Assembly: GCA_965248775.1 (NCBI GenBank)
Contig: OZ252150.1
Location: forward strand, 5,022,001-5,086,000
Source: JBHHUI01 sp965248775
Lineage (GTDB): Bacteria > Chloroflexota > Anaerolineae > Anaerolineales > JBHHUI01
Direction of reading: 5' to 3'
DNA length: 64,000 nucleotides
The notes below the pieces were generated by a model. It saw only the letters and a list, made by a program, of their open reading frames with translations, had not been told where the DNA came from and did not search any database. Below are positions 9,254 through 19,076 of this stretch, piece after piece. Within the stretch, counting starts at the first letter, position 1; every line of letters begins with the position of its first letter. Position numbers and translations under genes: made by a program.

Positions 9254-9290
9254 TCCCCCCCTCTCTCGTTTACAGGAGAGGGGGTTTGCC
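9254..9290 (+). terminator. Terminator-like hairpin after the chemoreceptor
   Basis: CCCCCTCTC (9256-9264) pairs with GAGAGGGGG (9276-9284) across a short loop, followed by TTT. It lies about 20 bp after the chemoreceptor stop. Confidence 0.75.
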
Positions 9291-9555
9291 GTTGGCCTGA
9301 CTGCCTATGTAGGCAGCGGCTACATGGCCACGGAGTTCGGCGTAACCTGTCTGTCTAAGCCTGAGAGAATGTTTATTAAAAGGTTGGGTAAGCTAAAATT
9401 TGTCATTTCGAACCGCGTTCATCAATTTTAGCGAGCCATACAGGCTAAATAAGCGCTGAGAAATCCCTAATACGATGAAAGCTAACAGAGATTCCTCGCT
9501 CCGCTCGGAATGACATCTGGAATAAGACCTGGAAACTTGCACACGGGGTTAATTA
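9291..9555. other. Intergenic stretch with one inverted-repeat element
   Basis: No coding frame is supported between the chemoreceptor terminator and the ligase-family gene. The only structure seen is the inverted-repeat-bounded segment 9401-9515. Confidence 0.6.
9401..9515. repeat. MITE-like intergenic repeat
   Basis: A 115-bp segment with near-perfect terminal inverted repeats TGTCATTTCGA (9401) and TCGGAATGACA (ending 9515), one mismatch. The right part, GAGATTCCTCGCTCCGCTCG, resembles dispersed intergenic repeats seen in many bacterial genomes. That similarity is from memory and was not searched. Confidence 0.55.
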
Positions 9556-10413
9556 CTATCCTTGAACCCGGGTCGTCCACTCCTCGTTCCCATATTTCTC
9601 TACACGTAGCCTTTCCACTTCCTGCTCTTCCTCGATAGTCAAACCATTGCGTTCATAACTTATATTCAAGGCGCGTGCGAATCCTTCGGCGAGGGCATGG
9701 GCTGCTGCCTGCCAGTGGATTGGGCGTCCGAGAGCTTCTGTGATGGTTGTCGCCCGAGAACGGACGCGCACGCGCGCCGCAGCACGCATTGCTTCGTTTG
9801 GGAATGCCAGCGCATCACAAATGCGGGCGATATCCCCTTCCAACGGCAGGGTGCCATGCTGCAGCGCCACTGCGCGTTTGCGCACCTGCGCGCTCCCGAT
9901 GAGCTTTTTGTCGTTGACAGTGATCTCGTATTTGGAGGGCATCTCGAAGCATACCGGGCCGTCGAGTTGGGCAGCAGCTGTACCCTGGTCGTTGCGGACG
10001 TGCATTCCAAGTTGTTCCAACCCGGCGAGCAAGCCCGCACTCAGACGCCGATAGCTTTCTACAATGCCACCGCTCATGCGTGGCTCGCTGAGGGGCGCGC
10101 TCACAGAATATGTCAGTTCATCGGTGTGCAGGATCGCCCGCCCTCCGGTTGCGCGTCGCACGATTTCATAACCAAGCGTAGCCATGCGCGCGCGATCCGC
10201 GTCCACGATGGATTGGGAATAACCGAGCGAGAGACAGGCCGGTTCCCAGGCGAAAAAACGCAGCGTTGGCGGCGATTTGCCCGCCTGCACCGAAAGCAGC
10301 ACGGCTTCGTCGATGGCCATATTTGTTGCCCCATCTGCAGGGGCTGTTTCGAGAAGCCTCCAAATTGCAGCCGGGTACATTTCGTGCATCATCCGGTAAT
10401 TATATGCTGACAT
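9556..10413 (-). CDS. Lipoate/octanoate transferase-family protein (LplA/LipM-like)
   Basis: BPL/LplA/LipB-fold protein of 285 residues that would attach or transfer lipoyl/octanoyl groups to lipoyl domains of 2-oxoacid dehydrogenases or GcvH. Conserved blocks: 'TNMAIDEAVL', 'LRFFAWEPACLSLGYSQ', 'VRRATGGRAILHTDELTYS' (the RRxTGGG-like box), 'CFEMPSKYEITVNDKKLIGS' with the Lys of the ligase core. The Cys in 'GPVCFEMPS' fits octanoyltransferase LipM, so LipM is at least as likely as LplA. An internal ATG at 10380 ('MYPAAIWRLLE') is an alternative start closer to family length. It is divergent from the LysM lipoprotein gene with only 38 bp between. Confidence 0.85.
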   Translation of the reverse strand: MSAYNYRMMHEMYPAAIWRLLETAPADGATNMAIDEAVLLSVQAGKSPPTLRFFAWEPACLSLGYSQSIVDADRARMATLGYEIVRRATGGRAILHTDELTYSVSAPLSEPRMSGGIVESYRRLSAGLLAGLEQLGMHVRNDQGTAAAQLDGPVCFEMPSKYEITVNDKKLIGSAQVRKRAVALQHGTLPLEGDIARICDALAFPNEAMRAAARVRVRSRATTITEALGRPIHWQAAAHALAEGFARALNISYERNGLTIEEEQEVERLRVEKYGNEEWTTRVQG

Positions 10414-10451
10414 GTTTTGCCGGGAGGGAGTCTCCCGGGTAGAATTACAAC

Positions 10452-12070
10452 GTGCCTAAACCTGGTACTATCCCCAACATCCGTCCCCCGTTTTGGACAA
10501 ATGGAATAGCAGTCCTCGCGACTGTGTTTTTGCTCGTGGTCTTGGCAATGCTCGCTTGTGCGCGGCAAGTCGCGCCCGGCGAGGAGCTTTCCGGACGGGT
10601 TACACCCTTGGATGCGACGCAGCAGGCTGCGGCCACGGCGGGTATACCTGTCGCGCAAATTTTTGAAACGCCAACGCGGGTGCCAACGCTTCCGGTTCTA
10701 GGCAGCCCCACACCCGATCCAACGCGCGCCTATCAGACCGGGGGGGTTGAGCAGGTCCACGTCGTTAATCCAGGTGAGACGTTAGCATACATTGCTGCTG
10801 CTTTTGGAGTCCCGCTGACCACGCTCTTGGAGGCGAACGCATTACAGGAAGATGAGTTCCTCAGCATTGGGCAGGAACTCGTTATCCCGGCTGTAACATT
10901 GCCATTTGCTCCGGCTGTCAAATTGATTCCGGATTCGGAACTTGTGTATGGGCCGGGCACGATCGGATTCGATGTCGCACACGAGGCGCAACGCTTTGGC
11001 GGCTATCTGTCGCGCTACAGCGAGACCGGAGACGATGGTGTGACGCGCAACGGACCTGAGATTGTGATGGCTGTTGCGCAACGATATTCGGTCAATCCGC
11101 GGCTATTGCTCACAGTGCTGGAACACCAAAGCGGCTGGCTGGCAAATCCTAATCCGGCTGAAACAACGCTGACATATCCGATTGGGAAGCATGAGACCGG
11201 ACGCGAAGGTCTTCTCAAACAGCTTTCCTGGGCTGCCGATCGGCTCAACGCCGGTTTTTACGGTTGGCGCTCTGAGAGTGTCACAACGATCACGATTGCT
11301 TCAGGTGAAGTGGTTGCAGTTGCCCCGGGGATGAATGCAGGCACGGTGGGCGTGCAATTGCTCTTCAGCCAAATGCAGGATATGAATTCCTGGACAGCCA
11401 CCGTCAGCCCGGGCGGCTTCGATCGCACCTACGCTTCATTATTCGGCAATCCCTTCATCTACACTGTTGACCTGCTCCTGCCCGCGGCCCTACGTCGCCG
11501 GCGCTCGGCTGGCCGTGGCTCCCTGGGGAGGTCTGGTATTTCACCGGCGGACCCCACGGTGGATGGGATGCCGGCAGCGCATGGGCGGCTATCGATTTCG
11601 GCGCGCCGGATGGAGAACTGGGCTGTGTGGCCTCCGAGTATTGGGTACGGGCTACAACGGCCGGTCGAATTGTGCGGAGCCATGAAGGTGCAGTCTTGCA
11701 AGACATCGATGGAGACGGCTTTGAGCAAACCGGCTGGGTGGTTTTCTACATGCATGTGGATAGTGCCGGGCGCGTGCCTCTTGGGGCCGATCTGCAGGAG
11801 GGGGATCAGATTGGGCACGCGTCATGCGAAGGCGGCTTTTCAAACGCTACGCACTTGCATCTGGCGCGTAAGTATAATGGCGTCTGGATTGCCGCAGACG
11901 ATGCGCAGCTCCCCTTTCAATTGGCTGGTTGGACTATGATCTCGGCCGGCAAAGAATACGATGGATGGATGGTGCGCAATAATGTGTCATTCGAAGCCTG
12001 TGATTGCCGGCATGTGAACAACGCGATCGCGAGTAATCTGCAATTGACTCCCTTCAGTTCAAACCATTGA
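10452..12070 (+). pseudogene. LysM/M23-type lipoprotein with one frameshift
   Basis: Starts at GTG 10452. A signal peptide ends in lipobox 'LAMLAC', a Thr/Pro linker follows, then a LysM domain ('VHVVNPGETLAYIAAAFGVP', about residues 100-145) and a middle helical region ('VNPRLLLTVLEHQSGW'). The M23-like C-terminus ('AWAAIDFGAPDGELGC', 'THLHLARKYNG' with the HxH pair) is in another frame from about 11490. One missing base in the run near 11478-11490 explains the shift and would give about 539 residues. It is 40-50% like the next gene by eye and overlaps it by 4 bp. Either a sequencing loss or a real frameshift. Role would be cell-surface peptidoglycan binding and cleavage. Confidence 0.85.
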
Positions 12071-13590
12071 AACGAAATCTTGTTGCGATCTCATTTCTAA
12101 TATTGGCCGCCTTGGCTTGTACGCGTGGATCGATTGATATTGTCGGCCGCGTGACGCCGGTGGGGACGGCGTTTGCCACACCCACCTTGCGACCAGTTCC
12201 GACCCTCGTGCGCAGCGTGGCGACGCCCGAACCGGTGCAAGGCCCAACGCCCACCCGACCACCCATTGCCGAAGATGTGCCGCTTGTCTATGTTGTGCAG
12301 GCGGGCGACTCGCTGGCATTGATCGCCGACCGTTTCGATGTACCAAAGGAAAGCCTGATCTCCCTCAATGCACTCGAGCCGGGCGAAGAACTCGAGACTG
12401 ATGATGTGATCTATATTCCGGCGCGGCTATCCGGCAACGGCCCCAGCTTTCGCATCGTCCCGAACAGCGAGATGGTCTATAGCCTCGGCGTGATCGGCTT
12501 CGACACGGAGGTCTTCGTTCAATCACAAGGGGGCTATCTCTCCCAATATCGGGAATTTGTGCAAGGGGTTACTCGGACGGGTGGAGAGATTGTGCAGCGC
12601 GTAGCGGATCAGCACTCTGTCAGTCCCCGCATGTTGTTGGCGATTATTGAGTATCAGAGCGGCTGGGTGTCCAATCCCAACACCCCGTCAGACCTTGTCA
12701 ATCCGCTCGGCTATAAGAGCGATCGTCGCCAAGGATTTTTCCAACAGCTCGACTGGGCCGCCGATACGCTCAACCTGGGCTATTACCGCTGGCGGGATGC
12801 AAGTTTGCAAGCGCTGGAGTTGCGCGATGCGCAGCAAATCCGTATCGCGCCGACACTTAACGCGGGTACTGTGGCGGTGCAATATTTCTTCTCGCAGATT
12901 CACGAGCGTCCCGGCTGGGAGGCTGCCGTCGGCGAGAACGGTGTCTTTGCGACGTTCCTTTCAATGCTCGGCGATCCTTTCGAGGATGCAATTGAACCGC
13001 TTATCCCGCCCGGGCTTGGGCAGCCTGAGTTGCAATTGCCCTTCCTGCCGGACCGCAAATGGTTGTATGTCTCCGGTCCACACCCGGCTTGGCAGTCGGG
13101 CAGTCCGTGGGCGGCGCTCGATTTCGCCCCTCCGTCTCTCGAGTCAGGTTGTGTTGAATCTGATGAATGGGTCACGGCTCCCGCGCCCGGTCTGGTGGTG
13201 CAATCGGGCTCCGGCATACTCATGCTCGACCTGGATGGCGATGGACACCATCAGAGCGGCTGGGTGCTGTTTATGCTGCACATGGAGACGGACGAACTCG
13301 TCCCGGTGGGGCGCTTTGTTGAGACCGGCGATTTACTCGGGCATCCCTCGTGCGAAGGCGGGCGCTCATTGGGTACCCATATGCACTTCGCGCGGAAATA
13401 CAACGGAGAGTGGGTACCCGCCGAGGGCGAAGTGCCACTTGTGCTGGGCGCCTGGACAGCTCACTTTGGTGAACGCATTTATAAAGGAACATTGACAAAT
13501 GGGGCGCAAAGCATCCGGGCCTGTGAATGCAGCAGCGAGGTAGCCGGAATCTGGATCGGACGCGCGCAGGAAGAAGCAAATAGCGAATAG
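12067..13590 (+). CDS. LysM domain M23-like lipoprotein
   Basis: A 507-residue exported lipoprotein: TTG start overlapping the previous stop (TTGA), signal peptide with lipobox 'LAALAC', Thr/Pro linker, LysM at about 75-120 ('VYVVQAGDSLALIADRFDVP'), a middle domain with 'VSPRMLLAIIEYQSGWVSNP', and an M23-like peptidase domain ('SPWAALDFAPP', 'GTHMHFARKYNGEW'). The Asp and the HxH motif are present, but the first metal His of classical M23 ('HxGxD') is replaced in 'SPWAALDF', so activity is uncertain. Tandem duplicate of the preceding gene. Expected at the outer face of the membrane. Confidence 0.9.
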   Translation: MKRNLVAISFLILAALACTRGSIDIVGRVTPVGTAFATPTLRPVPTLVRSVATPEPVQGPTPTRPPIAEDVPLVYVVQAGDSLALIADRFDVPKESLISLNALEPGEELETDDVIYIPARLSGNGPSFRIVPNSEMVYSLGVIGFDTEVFVQSQGGYLSQYREFVQGVTRTGGEIVQRVADQHSVSPRMLLAIIEYQSGWVSNPNTPSDLVNPLGYKSDRRQGFFQQLDWAADTLNLGYYRWRDASLQALELRDAQQIRIAPTLNAGTVAVQYFFSQIHERPGWEAAVGENGVFATFLSMLGDPFEDAIEPLIPPGLGQPELQLPFLPDRKWLYVSGPHPAWQSGSPWAALDFAPPSLESGCVESDEWVTAPAPGLVVQSGSGILMLDLDGDGHHQSGWVLFMLHMETDELVPVGRFVETGDLLGHPSCEGGRSLGTHMHFARKYNGEWVPAEGEVPLVLGAWTAHFGERIYKGTLTNGAQSIRACECSSEVAGIWIGRAQEEANSE

Positions 13591-13654
13591 AACCTGACGT
13601 CTGGCAAATCGCCTTTAGCTTTGTGCAAATTGTGAACTCCTAGCTATTCGCTAT
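13580..13654. repeat. Inverted repeat overlapping the LysM gene stop
   Basis: ATAGCGAATAG (13580-13590, including the TAG stop) is perfectly complementary to CTATTCGCTAT (13644-13654). Could form a transcript 3'-end hairpin or be a mobile short repeat. No U-tract follows. Confidence 0.5.
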
Positions 13655-13862
13655 AAGTCACACTCATTCTGCCAATTGCGCTTTTGGCTGCTTTTCGTAG
13701 AATTGCCTTAAGCCAGATCGCGTGACTACCTCACGCTCCATCATTATCAATGCGTTCTTGGCCTCGACTGGGGGGGCAACCACACCGCACCGGTGTTCCG
13801 TTGTCGAGAAGGGGGGAGCGTGGATTCCCCCCGCACGTACCGGACAATTAAAGAGTCATCCC

Positions 13863-16800
13863 ATGAACTTCACGTTGGGCAACATCAGCCTACCGTTGGA
13901 TAAAGGCCGATTCGTCGGGCGCCGGGTTGCGCTGCTGCAGTTTGAGCATTCGTTGGGGCAAATTCGCGATTTGCCCGCGGCCGATCTCTTTGAGCAGATC
14001 GATCTGCTCTTCCCGCACATCTTTCTCGTTTCGGGTGCAGATGGCGCGGGCAAGTCGGCGTTGCTGCACCAATTCGAGTCCATCTGTCGCGCCGAACCTG
14101 AATACGAACCAACTCTTGTTATCGTAAACGCAGAAGGTGAGTCTGCGCGCCAAAGTTCACTCACCGTACTGCAGCAATTGAACGATGCTTTCTTCCAGGC
14201 CGGCTTCGAAGACGAGTTCGACACGCTCCGCAGTGCACTTTCGCAACGCGAGCAAATTGGGTTGCAAGTGGATGAGGCCCGCCGTGCGTACGTCACACTT
14301 CTCTCCGCGCAACCCTCCGCTGTCATAGATGCGTTCCGGGCGCATCGGCTTGATGTCGCTACTTTTGATGATTCACTTTCAGGGGCAGGTGACCTCGCAG
14401 GAACATCCGATCCATTCGTCCAGCACCTCCGGAGAGGCCTCACAGCAGACGATTGGGAATTACTGGTGAATCCTGCAATGCTAGGCGATCTCCTCATTGC
14501 CGCTGTGAATGCAATTGCCAAACGGGATCAGCCCCTGGTGGTGATGCTGGACGCTGGGAGCCACGTCCGACAATTGGACTGGCTGCGACGCTGGGTACTG
14601 CCGCAGGCGGGGCCATACGCGCTGTGGGTACTCGCAGGCGATTTTGACGCGGCCCAGGCTGAACAGATGCGCGACCAGTTCCCGGAAGAAGTGCTCGCCC
14701 GCATTCCACTGGAGCCACTTTCGCGCCTTAATGTGTCCAGCTATTTGCGACAGAACAGTCCGCGTCCAGGCACTGCACCGAACCAAGCTTTTGTAAGCGC
14801 CATACAGGAAATCAGTGGCGGCGCGCCGATCGCGGTAGAAACACTTTCGCAGCTGCACCTTGCCAGTGTCGATGTTAAAAATGTTTTCGACGAATTTCGC
14901 GCTAATGGAATCGCACTTCCAGTGCGTATGCGCGCCTTCCTGGAGCTGTTCACTGAGGTTGGACTGGACGCAGGTGAAGCAGAGCACCATCGCTTATGGC
15001 TTTATTGTCTGGCATTGCTCGGCAGGTTTGATGGCGCAGTGCTGGGGCCAATGCTTTCGGCAGCCGGAAGAGTTACCAATCCTGACACCGTTCGCAATGA
15101 GCTGCGGCAGCATTATCCATTTATATTCGGCGTCTCGGATGCACTTGTCCATCCGCTCGTTCGGTCTGTATTGCAAAGTATTTTCAACTCGGGTGACCGC
15201 CCAGAATCGTTTACGCGTGCCGCGGAGGCTGCCGCCGATTATTTTGATCAGCAACGCGCAGAAGTTGGCATAGATCTGGACACTGCCCGGCGTTATGAGA
15301 CGACTGCATATCGGCATGCGACGCGCGCGAATGTGAACGCTCTATTGTGGGCAGACCCATCGGGGCAGCAGGCGCTTCCGACTCTCATGCGGGCCTTCGT
15401 CGAGGCGGTTGAATTTATCCCCGCGCTGGCTCGTGAACTTGTGGAATTGGGCCTGGCCTTTCCGGAACTGAATAAAGGCGTGGCAGACCAATTGCAGGCA
15501 GCGCAGGCCATCCTGGCGTACATCGCTCCGGGAACGATTGAAGCTGAGGAGGACACCTCGTTTGACCAAGCGCTGCGCGACATGGCAACTCAGTCTCAAG
15601 CAGATGCGAAAGAAATAGCAGCACGCCTGGATGCGATGGAACATGCTGCCAAGGACTGGGGTTTTGAGCCCCTACAGCATACGGTGCTGCGGTTATTCCG
15701 GGGCAGGCTATTCACATCCATCGGCCAACCTGAAGCAGCATTGGCAGCGCTTTCGGCTGCGGAGAAAGCTGCCGTCGGTGCGCCGGATGTGCGCGGCCTG
15801 GTCGCAGATGCCTTTGCACAGTTGGGCTGGCAGCAGGTTCTCAGAGGCGGTTGGCCCATGACGAACGAGACAGCAGCAAAGGCATTTAAACAAGCCACCG
15901 GCTTGGATGAGTACAGTGGTTATCACACGCTAGGGCAGGCTGTCCATCGATTTGCTGCGCGAGACTATGAGACTGCGCAGTCCGAAGTAAGGCGGAGTAT
16001 TGATCAATCCGGTGAGCGCAGCTACGTGCTCAACTGGCTCGGGCATATCAACCTCGCACTGGATAACTTTGGCAAGGCAACCACGGCCTACCAGGGTGCA
16101 ATTGAACTGCAGTCCGACTCGGTCGATGCACACACCGGCTCTGGCTATGTATTGCTCAAACTCGGGCATAAACAAGAAGCGCGCGCAGCCTTTGAGCGTG
16201 CCCTCGAAATCGATCCGGTCTATCAGCGCGCGCACAAGGGTCTCGGCGATGCGCACGCCGCCTTCGGTGAGCGCGATGCAGCATTGCAGGCGTATACTCG
16301 TGCGATCGAATTGGATGGTCAATACGCTGTAGCCCTTAAAGGACTTGCTACTCTCTATCTCGATTTCGGCCAATATGAACAGGCGCAGGCTGCTTTCGAG
16401 CAAGCTGTTGCGCTCGGTGGCCTCGCTGAGAAGACGCTGGCGGAGACACACGACGGGCTCGGGTTGACGCATTTCCATCAAGGGCGCTATGCCGAGTCGG
16501 TCGCGGCATACAAGTATGCGATTGAGCTTGCGCCGCAACAAGCCGTCTCGCATGTGGGGTTGGGCCAGGTCTATCTCCACCTGGGGCGCAATGCGGAAGC
16601 AATGGCTGCTTGCCAGCACGGCATCGAAATCGATCCGCGCTACCCGATGGGGCATTACACACTTGGCGACATCTATCGCGCGCAGCAGGAACCCGAGAAT
16701 GCTGTCGCATCCTATCAACGCGCTGTGGAATTAGACCCCCAATTTGCGCCGTCCTATACGGGACTGGGCAGTCTTTATGCAGAGATGGAGCGCTATCCGG

Positions 16801-19076
16801 ATGCGATTGCCGCTTACCAGCACGCGTTCGAGCTGTCCGGCCTGAACATATACGAGCTTGCATTGGCACATAAGGGACTCGGTTCTGTCTACGAGAGTCA
16901 AGGCAACCAGGGCGAGGCAGTGAATTCATATCAGCAGGCGCTCGATCTCAATGCACTCGATGACCGCAATCGTGCGTTTGTGTTTAGTGCGCTAGGTGAT
17001 CTGCATCGAATATTAAATGATTACGACGTCGCCATTGACGCATACGAGCAAGCAGTGGAAATTGGAGTGCTCGGCGGGCGAGAGTTGGCTTTGGTGCATA
17101 GTGGACTGGGAACAGCACATCGGGTGCAGAACCGACCCGACGAAGCGCTGGTCTCCTATCGGCTTGCCATGGTGCTCGACCCGAAATACGCCTATCCGCA
17201 TAACGGACTTGGCAACATTCATTACTTGCGCGGCGAGTTTGAAGAAGCGATTAAATCTTACACGCGGGCCATTGAGCTGGAACCCGACTACTCCCATCCG
17301 CACAACGGCCTCGCAAATGTGTATGCGGACATGGCGCATCATGCGGAGGCCATTCAGAACTATCAGCGCGCCATTGAGATCGGCGGAGTTGATGACCACG
17401 AACTTGCCATTTTCTACAACGGCCTCGGGAATGGCTATGCCGACAGTGGCGAACGAGAAGACGCTATTGAGGCATATCTGCAGGCTATCAAACTGGATCC
17501 CGGATATGCCTTTCCCCACAGCGGGCTGGGCGGAACCTATGCAGATTTAGGGAACAACGACGCGGCCTACGATTCCTATCAGCGCGCCATCGAACGAGGC
17601 GGACTCGGGGATCGCGAATTGGCAGTGGTGTACAACGGATTGGGGAATGTCCTCCGCGCACAAGAACGCTATCAGGACGCGATCAACAACTATCAGCAAG
17701 CGATTGTCTTACATCCAAAAGACCCAACACCGCATACCGGCATGGCAATTGCCTGTCGTGCCAATGGTGATTATGATGCCGCGTTTGCGGCTTATCAGCG
17801 CGTGGTCGAACTTGGCGGCCTGAGCGACCACGATCTCGCAGTGGTCTACAGCGGCTTGGGTGGCATCTACTCTGCCACCGAACGGCCCGGCCAGGCAGTG
17901 AACGCCTTCGAGCGGGCTGAAAAATTGAATGTGCTGGCGGGACGGGAACATGCCATTGTCCTGGTTGATTTGGGCGCAGCCCGGCTCGCGCTCGACCAGG
18001 ATGCGGAAGCGCTTGAAGCCTTTGAACAGGCTGTGGAAGCCGATAATTCATACGCTTCTGCGCACAGCGGACTTGGCGCAGCGCGCAGGGCCCTGCAGCA
18101 ATTTAACGAAGCACAGGCAGCCTTCAAATGGTCGATCGAACTGGATGCCGACAGTGCACCTGCACACGAAGGCCTCGGTGCGGTTCAACTGGCCCTGCAA
18201 CAATTCGACACCGCCGAAGAGTCATTCCAGCGGGCTATTGAATTAGACGGCTCGAATGCCTCCGCGTATGGCGGCCTGGGTGCTGTCCATTCCGTGCGCG
18301 GGCAACGGATAGCTGCGCTGGCGGCCTTCGACCGTGCGATCGAACTGAACCCGCATGATCCGCAACATTGGAGTGGCCGGGGGCAGGTTTTAGAAGCTGA
18401 CAGCAAATATCGGGATGCGCAGGCTGCATACCAGCACGCAATTGGGCTTGGCCGATTGTCCGGCGCCGAGTTGGCTCGCGCATACAACGGCCTCGGGAAG
18501 GTCTACCGACTGAGTGAGCGTCCCGAGGATGCCATTGAGGCCTATCAGCAGGCGATTATCTTACATCCTTCTTACGTTGTGCCACATGTTGGACTCGGCG
18601 TTATCTATCTGGAGCAGGGCCGCTACGAAGAAGCGCAAGCTGCATTTCAGCGGGCGCTCAAGCTCGGCGGCCTGGAACCGGATGAGGAAGCGCGAGTGTA
18701 CTACCACATGGGCAAGGCGTTTACCTTGCTCGACAATCCTCGCGAGGCGCGAGCTGCCTACGAACAAGCATTGGCAACCGGCCCGAAACTGGCTGCGGCC
18801 CATATCGCACTTGCCGGTGGTTATTGGCGCCAAGGCAAAGATTCACCCTTCCAAGAAGAGATAGACCAGGCGCGGGCGTTGATCAGCGGCACCGATGAAT
18901 ATGAACTTGCCTGCCTGGAAAGCCTCTGTGGACATGTGGATAAAGCGCTCGATTTGCTTGACAATGCCCTCGAACACAAACGCACGACCGTTGCGTGGGC
19001 ACGCCGCGATCCCGAATTGGCTCCAATCCGCGATAATCCTCGTTTCGAAGCAATCGTGCTGGAATATTCACTGTGA
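13863..19076 (+). CDS. Giant NTPase with tandem TPR repeats (STAND-like)
   Basis: A 1737-residue protein from ATG 13863. An upstream in-frame start exists at 13722, but its extra 47 residues look non-coding. N-terminal P-loop module: 'GRFVGRR' (the usual lead-in of AAA_16/STAND domains), Walker A 'GADGAGKS' at residues 58-65, a Walker B-like 'PLVVMLDAG' near 222-231, then helical arm regions. From about residue 700 to the end it consists of TPR units with the 34-residue signature (for example 'EARAAFERALEIDPVYQRAH', 'EAIKSYTRAIELEPDYSHPH'), more than 25 by eye. The stop overlaps the GTG of the FHA gene, so the two are coupled. No signal peptide; cytoplasmic scaffold or regulator is an inference. 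Confidence 0.88.
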   Translation: MNFTLGNISLPLDKGRFVGRRVALLQFEHSLGQIRDLPAADLFEQIDLLFPHIFLVSGADGAGKSALLHQFESICRAEPEYEPTLVIVNAEGESARQSSLTVLQQLNDAFFQAGFEDEFDTLRSALSQREQIGLQVDEARRAYVTLLSAQPSAVIDAFRAHRLDVATFDDSLSGAGDLAGTSDPFVQHLRRGLTADDWELLVNPAMLGDLLIAAVNAIAKRDQPLVVMLDAGSHVRQLDWLRRWVLPQAGPYALWVLAGDFDAAQAEQMRDQFPEEVLARIPLEPLSRLNVSSYLRQNSPRPGTAPNQAFVSAIQEISGGAPIAVETLSQLHLASVDVKNVFDEFRANGIALPVRMRAFLELFTEVGLDAGEAEHHRLWLYCLALLGRFDGAVLGPMLSAAGRVTNPDTVRNELRQHYPFIFGVSDALVHPLVRSVLQSIFNSGDRPESFTRAAEAAADYFDQQRAEVGIDLDTARRYETTAYRHATRANVNALLWADPSGQQALPTLMRAFVEAVEFIPALARELVELGLAFPELNKGVADQLQAAQAILAYIAPGTIEAEEDTSFDQALRDMATQSQADAKEIAARLDAMEHAAKDWGFEPLQHTVLRLFRGRLFTSIGQPEAALAALSAAEKAAVGAPDVRGLVADAFAQLGWQQVLRGGWPMTNETAAKAFKQATGLDEYSGYHTLGQAVHRFAARDYETAQSEVRRSIDQSGERSYVLNWLGHINLALDNFGKATTAYQGAIELQSDSVDAHTGSGYVLLKLGHKQEARAAFERALEIDPVYQRAHKGLGDAHAAFGERDAALQAYTRAIELDGQYAVALKGLATLYLDFGQYEQAQAAFEQAVALGGLAEKTLAETHDGLGLTHFHQGRYAESVAAYKYAIELAPQQAVSHVGLGQVYLHLGRNAEAMAACQHGIEIDPRYPMGHYTLGDIYRAQQEPENAVASYQRAVELDPQFAPSYTGLGSLYAEMERYPDAIAAYQHAFELSGLNIYELALAHKGLGSVYESQGNQGEAVNSYQQALDLNALDDRNRAFVFSALGDLHRILNDYDVAIDAYEQAVEIGVLGGRELALVHSGLGTAHRVQNRPDEALVSYRLAMVLDPKYAYPHNGLGNIHYLRGEFEEAIKSYTRAIELEPDYSHPHNGLANVYADMAHHAEAIQNYQRAIEIGGVDDHELAIFYNGLGNGYADSGEREDAIEAYLQAIKLDPGYAFPHSGLGGTYADLGNNDAAYDSYQRAIERGGLGDRELAVVYNGLGNVLRAQERYQDAINNYQQAIVLHPKDPTPHTGMAIACRANGDYDAAFAAYQRVVELGGLSDHDLAVVYSGLGGIYSATERPGQAVNAFERAEKLNVLAGREHAIVLVDLGAARLALDQDAEALEAFEQAVEADNSYASAHSGLGAARRALQQFNEAQAAFKWSIELDADSAPAHEGLGAVQLALQQFDTAEESFQRAIELDGSNASAYGGLGAVHSVRGQRIAALAAFDRAIELNPHDPQHWSGRGQVLEADSKYRDAQAAYQHAIGLGRLSGAELARAYNGLGKVYRLSERPEDAIEAYQQAIILHPSYVVPHVGLGVIYLEQGRYEEAQAAFQRALKLGGLEPDEEARVYYHMGKAFTLLDNPREARAAYEQALATGPKLAAAHIALAGGYWRQGKDSPFQEEIDQARALISGTDEYELACLESLCGHVDKALDLLDNALEHKRTTVAWARRDPELAPIRDNPRFEAIVLEYSL